Below are positions 11,131 through 20,164 of a stretch of DNA of 64,000 nt, piece after piece. The position numbers and the translations under genes are program-made. How positions within the stretch are numbered: the stretch's first letter is position 1; every line of letters begins with the position of its first letter. The notes under the pieces are model-generated. The model made no database searches. It was not told the DNA's origin and saw only the letters and a list, made by a program, of their open reading frames with translations. The DNA is taken from contig NZ_CP022579.1 of the NCBI RefSeq assembly GCF_008274805.1, positions 124,001-188,000 of the forward strand. The letters run 5' to 3'. Origin of the DNA: Oryzomicrobium terrae (GTDB taxonomy: Bacteria > Pseudomonadota > Gammaproteobacteria > Burkholderiales > Rhodocyclaceae).

Positions 11131-12158
11131 GCATTCCCCACCGCGCCGTTCCCGGCTGGCTGACCCTGTGCGCCATCTCCGCCCTGGCGGCGGCGCTGGC
11201 CGCCTGTGGCAGCGCGCCGTCCCGCGCCCCGGGCGGGGCCGAGGTGAAGACCCCGGCCAAGAGCGCCAAGCGCATGGTGCCGGCGCGCAAGGGCGGCGGC
11301 TACTACCAGGACGACGGCCCCGGCGACGAGATTCCCGCCGATCTGGACGATGTTCCCGACGCGGTGCCGCGCCTCGAGCCCCTGCACCGCTTCGCCAACC
11401 GGCCCTACGTGGTGCTGGGCAAGGAATACGTGCCCAACACCAGCATCCAGCCTTATCGCGCCAAGGGCATCGGCAGCTGGTATGGCAAGAAATTTCACGG
11501 CCAGAAGACCTCCATCGGCGAACCCTACGACATGTTCGCCATGACCGCCGCCCACCCGACCCTGGCGATTCCCTCCTACGTGCGGGTGACCAACCCGGCC
11601 AACGGCCGCTCGGTGGTGGTACGGGTCACCGACCGGGGCCCGTTCCACGCCGACCGTGTGATCGACCTGTCGTACACCGCTGCCTACAAGCTCGGCTACA
11701 TCAACAGCGGCAGCGCCCCGGTGGAGGTGGAAGCCATCATCCCGGACGGCACCAACGTCTCCTACGCCCAGGTGGCGCCGCCGCCGGTCCGCCCCGTGCC
11801 GGCTGGAACCCCGGCGCCGGCCCCGGTCGAGGCGCCCCGCCCCGATCTGGGCGCCACCGCCCAGGCCGAGTTGGACCAGCTGGAAAAGAACCTGAGCCGG
11901 GCGGAAACCCCGGCCCGGGGCACGGTCATGGGCAACCTGTTCATCCAGCTCGGCGCCTTCGCCAACGCCGACAACGCCGAGTCGCTGCGGGCGCGCCTGT
12001 CGCGGGAGCTGGACTGGCTCGACCGCCTCGGCGTGTTCGCCGCCGGCGGCATCCATCGCGTCCAGGCCGGACCCTTCGCCAGCCGCAGCGAGGCCGACCG
12101 GGTAGCGGAGAAAATCCGCGGCGCCCTGGGCTTCAAGCCCACCATCGTCAGCCGCTGA
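11127..12158 (+). CDS. rlpA: Septal/rare lipoprotein A, lytic transglycosylase with SPOR domain
   Basis: RlpA is an outer-membrane lipoprotein that cleaves denuded glycan strands and localises through its SPOR domain. The 343-residue protein has a signal with lipobox LAAC near residue 27. The double-psi beta-barrel has GIGSWYGKKFHGQKTSIGE and the catalytic-site motif TDRGPFHADRVIDLS. A Pro/Ala-rich linker and a C-terminal SPOR domain follow (NLFIQLGAFANADNAESLRARL ... IHRVQAGPF, about residues 268-340). The ATG overlaps the rodA stop as ATGA. It is the last gene of the mre operon. Confidence 0.95.
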   Translation: MSIPHRAVPGWLTLCAISALAAALAACGSAPSRAPGGAEVKTPAKSAKRMVPARKGGGYYQDDGPGDEIPADLDDVPDAVPRLEPLHRFANRPYVVLGKEYVPNTSIQPYRAKGIGSWYGKKFHGQKTSIGEPYDMFAMTAAHPTLAIPSYVRVTNPANGRSVVVRVTDRGPFHADRVIDLSYTAAYKLGYINSGSAPVEVEAIIPDGTNVSYAQVAPPPVRPVPAGTPAPAPVEAPRPDLGATAQAELDQLEKNLSRAETPARGTVMGNLFIQLGAFANADNAESLRARLSRELDWLDRLGVFAAGGIHRVQAGPFASRSEADRVAEKIRGALGFKPTIVSR

Positions 12159-12218
12159 GCCCGGCCGCCCCGGTCCGCCATCCACCCGGCGTCGGCGGGG
12201 CTCCACCAGAGCCCACCA

Positions 12219-12250
12219 GGCCAAACTCCGCGCCCTGCCTTGTTCTCCAG
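12219..12250 (-). repeat. Dispersed palindrome-associated repeat, copy A
   Basis: Read on the minus strand, this unit matches the family consensus CTGGAGAACAAGCAYTGGCG followed by CGG and a TTTGGCC-like end. It lies in the gap between rlpA and the PII gene, just before the terminator hairpin. Related units are at 27752-27815, 37284-37390 and 60521-60616. The unit is about 30-36 bases. Confidence 0.65.
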
Positions 12251-12277
12251 ACAGGGGTCTTGGAGATCCGCAAAAAC

Positions 12278-12312
12278 AAAGGCGCTTGGAGCGGCATGCT
12301 CCAAGCGCCTTT
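12278..12312. terminator. Bidirectional terminator between rlpA and the efflux operon
   Basis: Perfect 15-base arms lie at 12278-12292 and 12298-12312 around a five-base loop (GGCAT). The arms begin AAA and end TTT. It separates the convergent mre and heavy-metal efflux operons and can stop both. Confidence 0.85.
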
Positions 12313-12367
12313 ATCCATGCGGGGTTCCGCAGAGGCCCCGCACCGGACTGGCCGCGTCGCCGGCGGA

Positions 12368-12709
12368 TCAGCCGAGGCCGCTGCCGTCGGTGGTCTTGTA
12401 GATGAACGCAGCCCGGGTGATGTCGGTCATCCACACCAGGCCGTCGCCGATCTGGCCGGTCTGGCTGATCTTGACGATGCAGTCGACGATGGCCTCGGCC
12501 ACGTCGTCCGGGGCGACGATCTCGATGCGCACCTTGGGCGTGTAGTCGGTCAACTCCTCCTTGATCGACGAGGGCGGCGCCTGCCGGGTCGGGGCGCTGC
12601 AGCCCTCGGCCTTGCTCACCGTCATGCCGGGAAAGCCGGGCAGGTCGCGCAGGGCGGCGCGCAGGGCGGTGAGCTTGTTGGGGCGGATGATGGCCTTGAT
12701 TTCCTTCAT
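12368..12709 (-). CDS. PII-like protein of the metal-efflux-associated (PII-NG) group
   Basis: The 113-residue protein starts like GlnB/GlnK (MKEIKAIIRPNKLTALRAAL) and keeps the core PKVRIEIVAPDD and the B-loop-like TGQIGDGLVWMTDI. The T-loop differs: there is no equivalent of the uridylylated Tyr51 block, and APTRQAPPSSIKEELTDY stands there instead. The C-terminal RTGE segment is also absent. Its start overlaps the stop of the RND pump gene as ATGA. Genes of this PII-NG type are known next to CusA/CzcA pumps. It probably senses an unknown ligand connected with the pump rather than nitrogen status. The PII fold is clear; its role is inferred. Confidence 0.8.
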   Translation of the reverse strand: MKEIKAIIRPNKLTALRAALRDLPGFPGMTVSKAEGCSAPTRQAPPSSIKEELTDYTPKVRIEIVAPDDVAEAIVDCIVKISQTGQIGDGLVWMTDITRAAFIYKTTDGSGLG

Positions 12710-15700
12710 GCTTCTACCTCTTCTTCGTCGAACCAGCGGTACAGGGTGGGCACCACCACCAGGGTGAGCAGGGTCGAGGTGATCAAGCCGCCGATCACCA
12801 CGATGGCCAGGGGGCGCTGCACTTCCGAGCCCGGCCCGCTGGCGAACAGGAACGGGATCAGGCCGAGCATGGCCACCGTGGCGGTCATCATCACCGGGCG
12901 GAAGCGCAGGGTGGCGCCCTGCACCACCGCCTCGGTCAGGCTCATGCCCTCGCGGCGCAGGCCGCGGATGTAGGACACCAGCACCACCCCGTTGAGCACG
13001 GCGATGCCCCACAGGGCGATGAAGCCCACCGAGGCCGGCACCGACAGGTATTCGCCGCTGACCGCCAGGCCGACGATGCCGCCGATGGAGGCGAAGGGCA
13101 GCACCAGGATGATCAGGGTGGCGTAGCGCAACGAGCTGAACAGCAGGAAGAGCAGGAAGAAGATCGCCGCCACGGTGATCGGGATGATCACCATCAGGTG
13201 CGACAGGGCCCGTTCCATGTTCTGGAACTGGCCACCCCACTCCAGGTAGTAGCCTTCCGGCAGCTTCATCTTTTCCGCCACCTTCTGCTGCAGCTCGGCG
13301 ACGAAGCCGCCCAGGTCGCGGTCGCGCACGTTCACGCCGACGACGATGCGCCGCTTGGCGGTCTCGCGGCTGATCTGGGCCGGGCCGTCGGACAAGCGGA
13401 TCTCGGCGACATCCTCCAGGGGCACCTGGGCGCCGCCCGGGGTGGAAATGAGGATGTGGCGGATCACCTCGACGTTGTTGCGGAAGCGCTCGGGCAGGCG
13501 CACCACGGTGGAGAAGCGCCGCTCGCCCTCGTAGATGTCGGTGGCCACCTTGCCGCCGATCGAGGTTTCGATCACGTCGTGCACGTCGGAAGCGTTGAGG
13601 CCGTGGCGGGCGATGGCCTGACGGTCGATCTCGATCATCAGGTACTGCTGGCCGGTGACCCGCTCGACGCGCAGATCCTGGGCGCCGGGGATGGCCTGGG
13701 CGATCTTGGCGATGGCTTCGGCGGTCTTGCGCAGCTGATCGATGTCGTCGCCGAACACCTTCACGGCAATGTCCGAGCGCACCCCGGTGACCATCTCGTC
13801 CACCCGGTCCGAGATCGGCTGGGCCATCACCACCTGGACCCCGGGCAGCACCTTGAGCTTGTCGCGGATGGCGCTGTCGATGTCGTCCTGGGTCCAGCCG
13901 GCGGGCCACTCGCTGCGCGGCTTGAGGCTGACGATGGGGGTCGATTCGTTGGGCCCCTGGGGGTCCGCCGGCGATTCGCCGCGGCCCACGCCGGACACCG
14001 CCGACTTCACCCCGGGCACTTCCATCACCAGGCGCATCGCCTCCATCTCCATCTTGATCGACTCGTCGAGGGAGATGTTCGGCACCCGGTTGATGCCCGG
14101 CACCACCGAGCCTTCCTTCATCTCGGGGATGAAGGCGGTGCCGAGCAGGGGGATCAGCAGCAGGGAGGCGACGAAGGCGGCCACGGCGGCCCCCACCGTC
14201 TTGCGCCCGTGGGCCAGGGCCCAGTGCAGCATCTTCAGGTAGGGTGCCTTCAGCTTGGCGATCAGCCAGGTGTCGTGCTCGCCCTGGCCCGCCGGCACCT
14301 TGAGCAGGTAGGAGGAGAGGACCGGCGACAGGGTCAGGGACAGCACCAGGGACACCGCCAGGGCGATGGCGATGGTGAAGGCCAGGGGTGCGAACATCTT
14401 GCCTTCCATGCCCTCCAGGGTCATCAGCGGCAGGAACACCAGGATGATGATGCCGACGCCGAAGATCACCGGGGTGGCCACCTCGGTCACCGCGTTGAAC
14501 AGGATGCGGATGCGGCTCTCCCCCGAATCGTTGGGCCGCCCCAGGTGGGCGAAGGCGTTTTCCACCACCACCACCGAACCGTCCACCATCAGGCCGATGG
14601 CGATGGCCAGGCCGCCCAGGGACATCAGGTTGGCCGACAGTCCGGCCTTGTTCATGGCGAAGAAGGTGAGCAGCGGGGTGAGCACCAGGGTGGCGACCAC
14701 GATCAGGGACGAGCGCACGTCGCCGAGGAAGAGCAGCAGTACCACCACCACCAGCACCACCCCTTCGAGCAGCACCTTGGTGACGGTCCACAGGGCCGCG
14801 TCTACCAGTTCGGAGCGGTCGTAGTAGGGCACGATCTTGAGACCGCCGGGGAGCATGTCCTTGTCGTTGATCTCCTGCACCCGTTCCTTGATGCGGCTGA
14901 CGATCTGCTTGGCGTTCCCGCCGGCGGTCATCATCACGATGCCGCCCACGGCTTCGGTGACGCCGTTCTTGACCAGGGCGCCCTGGCGCACCTCGTGGCC
15001 GATCTCGACGCTGGCCACGTCGCGCAGGTACACCGGCACCCCGTCTTTTTCCTTGAGCACGATGGCGCGCAGGTCGTCCTCGTCCTTGGCCAGGCCGACG
15101 CCGCGGATCAGGTACTGCTCGGCGTAGTGGGGCAGCACCCCGCCGCCGGAGTTGGCGTTGTTGCGCGCCACCGCCTGGTACACCTCGGCCACGGTCAGGC
15201 CGTAGTGGCGCAGCCGGTTGGGGTCCACCAGCACCTGGTACTGCTTGACGTAGCCGCCCTGGGAGTTGATTTCGGCCACCCCGGGGATCGAGCGCAGCAT
15301 CGGCCGCACCACCCAGTCCTGGGCGATGCGCCGCATCATCAGCTCCTCCTCGGTCAGGGCGCGATCGCCGTCGTCGGGCCGGTCCAGGGTGTACTGGTAG
15401 ATCTCGCCCAGGCCGGTGGATACCGGGCCGAGCACCGGAGTGATGCCGGCGGGCAGGCGCGAGCCCACTTCGAGCATGCGCTCCATGACCAGCTGGCGGG
15501 CGAAATAGACGCTGGTCTGGTCGGTGAACACCAGGGTGATGAGGGAGAGGCCCGGCTTGTTCAGGGAGCGCATCTCGGTCAGCCCGGGCAGGCCGGTCAT
15601 GGCGATTTCCAGGGGCACCGTGGCGAAGCGCTCCACTTCTTCGGGGGAACGGCCCGGGGCTTCGGTGGCGATCTGCACCTGGACGTTGGTGACGTCGGGG

Positions 15701-15816
15701 AAGGCATCCACCGACAGCTTGCGCGCCGCGTCCAGGCCGAAGGCGAGCAGGATCACCGCCAGCACGACGACGATCAGGCGCTGCTTGAGCGAGGCGCGGA
15801 TGAGGGACTCGATCAC
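12706..15816 (-). CDS. Heavy-metal RND efflux pump, CzcA/CusA family
   Basis: This is a proton-driven inner-membrane trimeric pump of the HME-RND family. It exports metal ions through a periplasmic adaptor and an outer-membrane channel. The 1,036-residue protein has the RND layout of 12 membrane segments and two large periplasmic loops. It starts MIESLIRASLKQRLIVVVLA. The segment-4 signature is GLMVDGSVVVVENAFAHLG, nearer to the divalent-cation (CzcA-like) than the Cu/Ag (CusA) type, but I cannot assign the metal. It lies between the adaptor gene and the PII-like gene, with four-base spacing or overlap on each side. Confidence 0.92.
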   Translation of the reverse strand: MIESLIRASLKQRLIVVVLAVILLAFGLDAARKLSVDAFPDVTNVQVQIATEAPGRSPEEVERFATVPLEIAMTGLPGLTEMRSLNKPGLSLITLVFTDQTSVYFARQLVMERMLEVGSRLPAGITPVLGPVSTGLGEIYQYTLDRPDDGDRALTEEELMMRRIAQDWVVRPMLRSIPGVAEINSQGGYVKQYQVLVDPNRLRHYGLTVAEVYQAVARNNANSGGGVLPHYAEQYLIRGVGLAKDEDDLRAIVLKEKDGVPVYLRDVASVEIGHEVRQGALVKNGVTEAVGGIVMMTAGGNAKQIVSRIKERVQEINDKDMLPGGLKIVPYYDRSELVDAALWTVTKVLLEGVVLVVVVLLLFLGDVRSSLIVVATLVLTPLLTFFAMNKAGLSANLMSLGGLAIAIGLMVDGSVVVVENAFAHLGRPNDSGESRIRILFNAVTEVATPVIFGVGIIILVFLPLMTLEGMEGKMFAPLAFTIAIALAVSLVLSLTLSPVLSSYLLKVPAGQGEHDTWLIAKLKAPYLKMLHWALAHGRKTVGAAVAAFVASLLLIPLLGTAFIPEMKEGSVVPGINRVPNISLDESIKMEMEAMRLVMEVPGVKSAVSGVGRGESPADPQGPNESTPIVSLKPRSEWPAGWTQDDIDSAIRDKLKVLPGVQVVMAQPISDRVDEMVTGVRSDIAVKVFGDDIDQLRKTAEAIAKIAQAIPGAQDLRVERVTGQQYLMIEIDRQAIARHGLNASDVHDVIETSIGGKVATDIYEGERRFSTVVRLPERFRNNVEVIRHILISTPGGAQVPLEDVAEIRLSDGPAQISRETAKRRIVVGVNVRDRDLGGFVAELQQKVAEKMKLPEGYYLEWGGQFQNMERALSHLMVIIPITVAAIFFLLFLLFSSLRYATLIILVLPFASIGGIVGLAVSGEYLSVPASVGFIALWGIAVLNGVVLVSYIRGLRREGMSLTEAVVQGATLRFRPVMMTATVAMLGLIPFLFASGPGSEVQRPLAIVVIGGLITSTLLTLVVVPTLYRWFDEEEVEA

Positions 15817-15819
15817 GGC

Positions 15820-16995
15820 TTACGCCCCTTCCAGTTCGGCGCGCTTGCGCTCGTTGTTGAGGTGGAAGGCGCCGTCCACCACGATCTTCTGTCCTTCCTT
15901 GAGGCCGGACATGAGTACCCGCACGCCGCCGCTGTCCGGGCCGAGGGTGACCGGGGTGAGGCGGAACTGGCCGGCCGCCACCTCGACGAAGACGTGGTCC
16001 TTGTTGTCCTCGCGCACCACCGCGGCCGCGGGCACCGTCAAGCGCGGCTCGGGGCGGGCGGCGATGACCATGGTGGCGAGCATGGCCGGCTTGAGGCGGC
16101 GCTCCCGGTTGTCCAGCTCGGTGCGCACCAGCACCGTGCGGGTCTCCGGATTGACCGTGTCGCTGATGTAGATGAGCTTGCCGGTCAGGCTGGCATCGCC
16201 CAGGGCGGGCACTTCCATCTTCACCTGCTGGCCGACCTTGACCAGGGCCGCCTGCTGTTCCGGCACATCGGCCACCGCCCACAGCCGGGACAGGTCGGCC
16301 ACGGTGAACAGGGCGTCGGCGGGTTGCACCACCTGGCCCTGGGTGACCTTGCGTTCGACCACGGTGCCGGCCACGGTGGACACCACCGGCGAGAAGGAGT
16401 CGATGGCGCCGCTGGCGGCCAGGCGCTCGATGCTGCCGCTGGACATGCCGAGGATGCGCAACTGGTCGGCGGCGGCCCGGGTCTCGGCCTGGGCCGTGCT
16501 GTATTCGTTCTCGCGCCGTTGCAGTTCGGCCGAAGCGATCACCCCGGCTTCGTGCAAGGTACGGGCCCGCTCCACGCTGCGCCGGGCCAGTTCCGAGGCG
16601 GCGCGGCTCTTCAGGTATTGCAGCTGGGCCTGGCCTAGTTCGGTGGAGTTGATGCGCGCCAGCATCTCGCCGGGCTTGACCGCCTGGCCCAGGGTGGCGC
16701 GGATTTCCGAGACCCGGCCGGTGATCGGCGCGCCGATGCGCGCCAGGCGCTGCTCGTCGAAATCGAGACGGCCGGCGACGCGCAGGGTTTCGGCCACCGG
16801 GGTCAGGCTGACGGTGGCTACCTTGAGGCTTTGCAGCAGGGCCGGCTGGGGGGTTACCAGCGCTGGGTCCGCGGCGGCGGCCGCTGCCGGCTTGGCCTCT
16901 TCCTTGCCGCAGCCGGCAAGGGCCGTCAGAACGGCCAGGGAAACCAGGGTGATGGCGGCCAGGCGCCGGGGTGAGCGGGAGGTGTGCGGAGTCAT
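15820..16995 (-). CDS. RND efflux periplasmic adaptor (membrane fusion) lipoprotein
   Basis: This adaptor links the RND pump to the outer-membrane channel. The 391-residue protein has a signal peptide with lipobox LAGC near residue 28. It then has the barrel-sandwich (RLDFDEQRLARIGAPITGRV), a coiled-coil hairpin at about residues 110-170, a lipoyl half (VVSTVAGTVVERKVTQGQ), a beta-barrel domain and a C-terminal domain ending FHLNNERKRAELEGA. No His-rich or Met-rich metal-binding N-terminus is seen. The call is CzcB/CusB-like. Confidence 0.9.
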   Translation of the reverse strand: MTPHTSRSPRRLAAITLVSLAVLTALAGCGKEEAKPAAAAAADPALVTPQPALLQSLKVATVSLTPVAETLRVAGRLDFDEQRLARIGAPITGRVSEIRATLGQAVKPGEMLARINSTELGQAQLQYLKSRAASELARRSVERARTLHEAGVIASAELQRRENEYSTAQAETRAAADQLRILGMSSGSIERLAASGAIDSFSPVVSTVAGTVVERKVTQGQVVQPADALFTVADLSRLWAVADVPEQQAALVKVGQQVKMEVPALGDASLTGKLIYISDTVNPETRTVLVRTELDNRERRLKPAMLATMVIAARPEPRLTVPAAAVVREDNKDHVFVEVAAGQFRLTPVTLGPDSGGVRVLMSGLKEGQKIVVDGAFHLNNERKRAELEGA

Positions 16996-16999
16996 CGTG

Positions 17000-18418
17000 T
17001 CAGTGCCCGGAGGTGGCGGGAAGAGGGGAAGTGGCAGGGGCGGCGGCTGGAGCAGCAGGGGCGGTGACCGGGGCGGCCGCCGACGGCGACAGCAGCGAGG
17101 CGGTGCGCAGCCGGTCGAGCTCGACCACCGCGGCCGCCAGCTCGAAGCGGGCGGTGATCAGCTCGTTGCGCGCGGCCCGATAGACGCGCTGGGCGTCCAG
17201 GTAATCGAGGATGCCGCGCTCGCCGTAGCGGTAGGCGGCCTCAGCCACCTTCAGGGCGTTCTCCGCCTGGCGGACGATGCCCGCCTCCAGGGCGGCCACC
17301 TGGCTGGTGGCGATCTCGTACTGGTGGTAGGCCCCTTCCAAGGACTGGAGCAGGGTGAAGCGCTGCTGCTCCAGGGCGTAACGGGCGCGCCGGGCCTGGG
17401 CGCCAGCCTCGGCCACCGGGCCGCCGCGCCGGTCCCACAGGGGAATGGTCACGACCACGCCGATCTTGTCGTTGCGCACGTCCGGGTCGTTGTCCCGGGT
17501 GGCCTTGAGGGCCACCGCCGGGGTGCGCAGGTTGCGCTCCAGGGACAGCTTGGCCTCGGCCTGCTCGGCCTCCTGGCGGCTGCGCGCCAGTTCCGGGTTG
17601 CGCTCCAGGATTTCCTCGCGCAGGCGCGGCAGGGGCGCCACCGCCAGGCTGGTGGGCAGGGTGCCCAGCAGGCTGAACTCGACCGGCAGCTGGCTGCCGA
17701 CAAACTGGCGCAGGGCGGCCTTGGCCTGGGTGACGCGGAAGTGGGCGCTCTTGGCCCGGTTTTGGGCGGAGAGCATCTCGGCGTCGGCCTTGATCAGCTC
17801 GTAGCGTGCCGATTCGCCGGTATTGACCAGCAGGGCGATGCGACCGCGGATGTCTTCCATCAGCTTCTGGTCTTCCTCGGCGGCGCGCAGTTCGGCCTCG
17901 CGGCGCAACACCTCGTAGTAATGCAGCTTGACCCGGGCTTCCACGTCGGCGAGAAAGCCCCGGTATTCGGCCTCGGCCACGCGCAGTCCGGCCTCCGCCG
18001 TGCCGATGCGCGCCGAGCGCACCCAGGGCAGGTCGAGGGGTTGGGTCACGCCGACGGTATAGGAATTGCCGCTGCTGCCGCCGGGGACGTTGGGCCGGAC
18101 GTTGCCCGCCACGTATTCCACTTCCGGGTTGGGAAAGGCCCGGGCGGTGCGAATGCCGGCCTCGGCCGCCTCGCGCTGGGCGCGGGCCGCCTCGGTTGCC
18201 GGGGTGGCCGACAGGGCCAGGGCCACCAGCTGCTCCAGGGAATGGCCGCCGACGGGCGTGGCAGCACCCGCCAGGGGCGGGCGGGCAGGTTTGGCGGCGG
18301 GGGTGTCGGCCGCTCCCGCCAGGGGGGTGGCCAGGGTCAGCAGCAGCGCGGCGAGCAGGGCGGCCGGACTGGGGCCGTCAGGAAGCGGTGGAAAGCCGGG
18401 GGGGCGATGGGGGAACAT
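17000..18418 (-). CDS. TolC/CzcC-family outer-membrane efflux protein
   Basis: This is the outer-membrane channel of the tripartite metal efflux system. The protein is about 472 residues from the ATG at 18418. A TTG at 18469 would extend it by 17 residues. I prefer the ATG because the signal peptide (SPAALLAALLLTLATPLAGA) then sits naturally near the N-terminus; neither start has a good ribosome site. Two OEP repeats of long helices and strands are visible (SLEQLVALALSATPATEAARAQ; AKAALRQFVGSQLPVEFSLLG; GERGILDYLDAQRVYR). It is the first gene of the efflux operon. Confidence 0.88.
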   Translation of the reverse strand: MFPHRPPGFPPLPDGPSPAALLAALLLTLATPLAGAADTPAAKPARPPLAGAATPVGGHSLEQLVALALSATPATEAARAQREAAEAGIRTARAFPNPEVEYVAGNVRPNVPGGSSGNSYTVGVTQPLDLPWVRSARIGTAEAGLRVAEAEYRGFLADVEARVKLHYYEVLRREAELRAAEEDQKLMEDIRGRIALLVNTGESARYELIKADAEMLSAQNRAKSAHFRVTQAKAALRQFVGSQLPVEFSLLGTLPTSLAVAPLPRLREEILERNPELARSRQEAEQAEAKLSLERNLRTPAVALKATRDNDPDVRNDKIGVVVTIPLWDRRGGPVAEAGAQARRARYALEQQRFTLLQSLEGAYHQYEIATSQVAALEAGIVRQAENALKVAEAAYRYGERGILDYLDAQRVYRAARNELITARFELAAAVVELDRLRTASLLSPSAAAPVTAPAAPAAAPATSPLPATSGH

Positions 18419-18575
18419 GGGAGCGCAAGGAGAAGAAAACGGGGCGCTCCCAGGAGAACGGGGGCGCAACGGGCAGAGGCGTAGGGGCCAGGGCGTGGGG
18501 GCGTCGTTGAAGGTGTCGTGGAAAAAACGGCGGTCTGTCGGTGCCCGCGGTGCAGGGTGGCATCGCTCGGCGAAA

Positions 18576-18661
18576 CTGACGGAATGCTGACAGTGAGTTG
18601 ATTTTAGATGACATCGGGGCGGCGCTTCCGTAACAGTCAGTAATTCGTCAGTTTTCTGACT
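18576..18661 (-). promoter_or_regulatory. Candidate activator site and -10 box for the metal-efflux operon
   Basis: The 454-base gap 18419-18872 separates the efflux operon from dacC. In the efflux direction, CTGAC occurs twice at an 11-base period (complements GTCAG at 18636-18640 and 18647-18651), flanked by AGTCAG/CTGACT at 18635-18661. A TAAAAT -10 box lies at 18601-18606 with no -35. Direct repeats at one helical turn centred near -45 resemble OmpR-family response-regulator sites. A second CTGAC pair, on the other strand, is at 18576-18580 and 18587-18591. No regulator gene is adjacent. Confidence 0.45.
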
Positions 18662-18756
18662 AATGACGGACCCGGCGTGCAGGCAAGACCACGGCGCGGC
18701 ATCCGTAAGAATCGGTAAAACCCTTGGCCGGCGCGGCTCGGCACGGGTCGGCCCTG

Positions 18757-18765
18757 TGCTATGAT
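18757..18765 (+). promoter_or_regulatory. Extended -10 promoter for dacC
   Basis: TGCTATGAT is an extended -10 element, about 105 bases before the dacC start. There is no recognisable -35, which extended -10 promoters can lack. The transcript start would be near 18772. Confidence 0.4.
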
Positions 18766-18872
18766 CGTTTGCTTCCTGTCAGCTCCGCGGCCTGCCGGAC
18801 TGCCTCCGTCGGCCTCCACAGCGCCTGCGCCGCCCGGAAATCCCCGTCCGTCTTCACTCTTCAGGTAGCCCC

Positions 18873-20090
18873 ATGTTTTCTGTCTCCCGGTCCCCCCTCG
18901 CCTGTTCCGCCCCCGCCTCGTTCATCGCCCGCCCGGCCGCCCTGGTGTTGTCCGCCGCGCTCCTCGCCGCTGCTGTGCCTGCCCAGGCACAGCAGCAGAT
19001 GCCGGCGCCGGTGCTCGATGCCAAGGCCTGGCTGCTGGTGGAATTCGGCTCCGGCCAGACCCTGGCGTCCCAGAACGCCGACCAGAAGATCGAGCCGGCG
19101 TCCCTGACCAAGCTGATGACCGCCTATCTGACCTTCTCGGCCCTGCGTCAGCGCGTGCTCACCCTGGACCAGACCGTGCAGGTATCCGAAGCCGCCTGGC
19201 GTGCCCAGGGCTCGCGCATGTTCATCGACATGAAGCGCCCGGTGACTGTGGAAGAACTGATCAAGGGGATGATCGTCCAGTCCGGTAATGACGCTTGCAT
19301 CGCTTTGGCCGAAGCCATCGCCGGCGGCGAAGTGCAGTTCGCCGATCTGATGAACAAGGAAGCGGCCCGTCTGGGCATGACCAACACCCACTTCATGAAC
19401 GCCACGGGCCTGCCCGACCCGCAGCACATGACCACCGCCACCGACCTGGCCAAGCTGGCCACGGCGCTGATCCGCGATTTCCCCGCCGAGTACGGCAAGT
19501 ACTACTCGATGAAGGAATTCCGCTACAACAACATCACCCAGCCCAACCGCAACCGCCTGCTGTTCATCGACCCGAGCGTGGACGGGGTCAAGACCGGCCA
19601 CACCGACGCCGCCGGCTACTGCCTGATCTCCTCGGCCAAGCGCGGCGAGCGGCGCCTGCTGTCGGTGGTGCTGGGCACGCCGAGCGACGGCGCCCGGGCC
19701 CAGGAATCCCTCAAGCTGCTCAACTACGGCTACCAGTACTACGACGCGGTCAAGCTCTACGCCGCCGGCCAGCCCGCCTCCAAGATGCGGGTGTGGAAGG
19801 GTAAAGAGAGCACCGTGGGGGCCGGCTTCCTCAACGACTTCGTGATCGCCGTGCCCAAGGGCGCCGTGTCCGGCGCCCTCAACCAGGGCGCCTCGGGCAA
19901 GCTGGCGGTGAGCCTGGAATCGAAGCAGCCCCTGGTGGCGCCGATCAACAAGGGCGACGTGGTCGGCACCCTGAAGATCACCCTGGAAGGCAAGCCCTAC
20001 GGCGAGTATCCGGTGGTGGCCACCGAGGCTGTGCCGGTGGCCGGCTGGTTCGGCCGCCTGTGGGACACCATCCGCATGTGGTTCGCCTGA
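18873..20090 (+). CDS. dacC: D-alanyl-D-alanine carboxypeptidase (PBP5/6 family)
   Basis: This enzyme trims the terminal D-Ala from pentapeptide stems in the periplasm. The 405-residue protein has a cleaved signal peptide ending near AAAVPAQAQ. It carries the serine-peptidase motifs SxxK (PASLTKLMTAY), SxN (VQSGNDACIALAEAI) and KTG (GVKTGHTDAAGYCLISS). The C-terminal beta domain ends in the amphipathic membrane anchor VAGWFGRLWDTIRMWF. It heads the group dacC-dat-ybeD-lipB-lipA, an order known from other proteobacteria. The name dacC rather than dacA is by convention only. Confidence 0.95.
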   Translation: MFSVSRSPLACSAPASFIARPAALVLSAALLAAAVPAQAQQQMPAPVLDAKAWLLVEFGSGQTLASQNADQKIEPASLTKLMTAYLTFSALRQRVLTLDQTVQVSEAAWRAQGSRMFIDMKRPVTVEELIKGMIVQSGNDACIALAEAIAGGEVQFADLMNKEAARLGMTNTHFMNATGLPDPQHMTTATDLAKLATALIRDFPAEYGKYYSMKEFRYNNITQPNRNRLLFIDPSVDGVKTGHTDAAGYCLISSAKRGERRLLSVVLGTPSDGARAQESLKLLNYGYQYYDAVKLYAAGQPASKMRVWKGKESTVGAGFLNDFVIAVPKGAVSGALNQGASGKLAVSLESKQPLVAPINKGDVVGTLKITLEGKPYGEYPVVATEAVPVAGWFGRLWDTIRMWFA

Positions 20091-20101
20091 GCCTCTGACC
20101 C

Positions 20102-20127
20102 GGGCGGCCCGCTTCCGCGGGCCGCCC
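20102..20127 (+). terminator. GC-rich hairpin after dacC
   Basis: Perfect 11-base arms (20102-20112 and 20117-20127) enclose a TTCC loop, and the sequence after it is only weakly T-containing (CTTGCC). It could end some transcripts after dacC or stabilise the 3' end while allowing read-through to dat. Confidence 0.55.
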
Positions 20128-20164
20128 CTTGCCCATCGTTGTTGCCGTCACCGGGAGCCTCTTC

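Noticed and set aside
13198-16638. An 1,146-codon plus-strand frame opposite the RND pump and adaptor
   Set aside because: The translation is His/Gln/Asp-rich and non-protein-like; the minus strand has unambiguous RND motifs.
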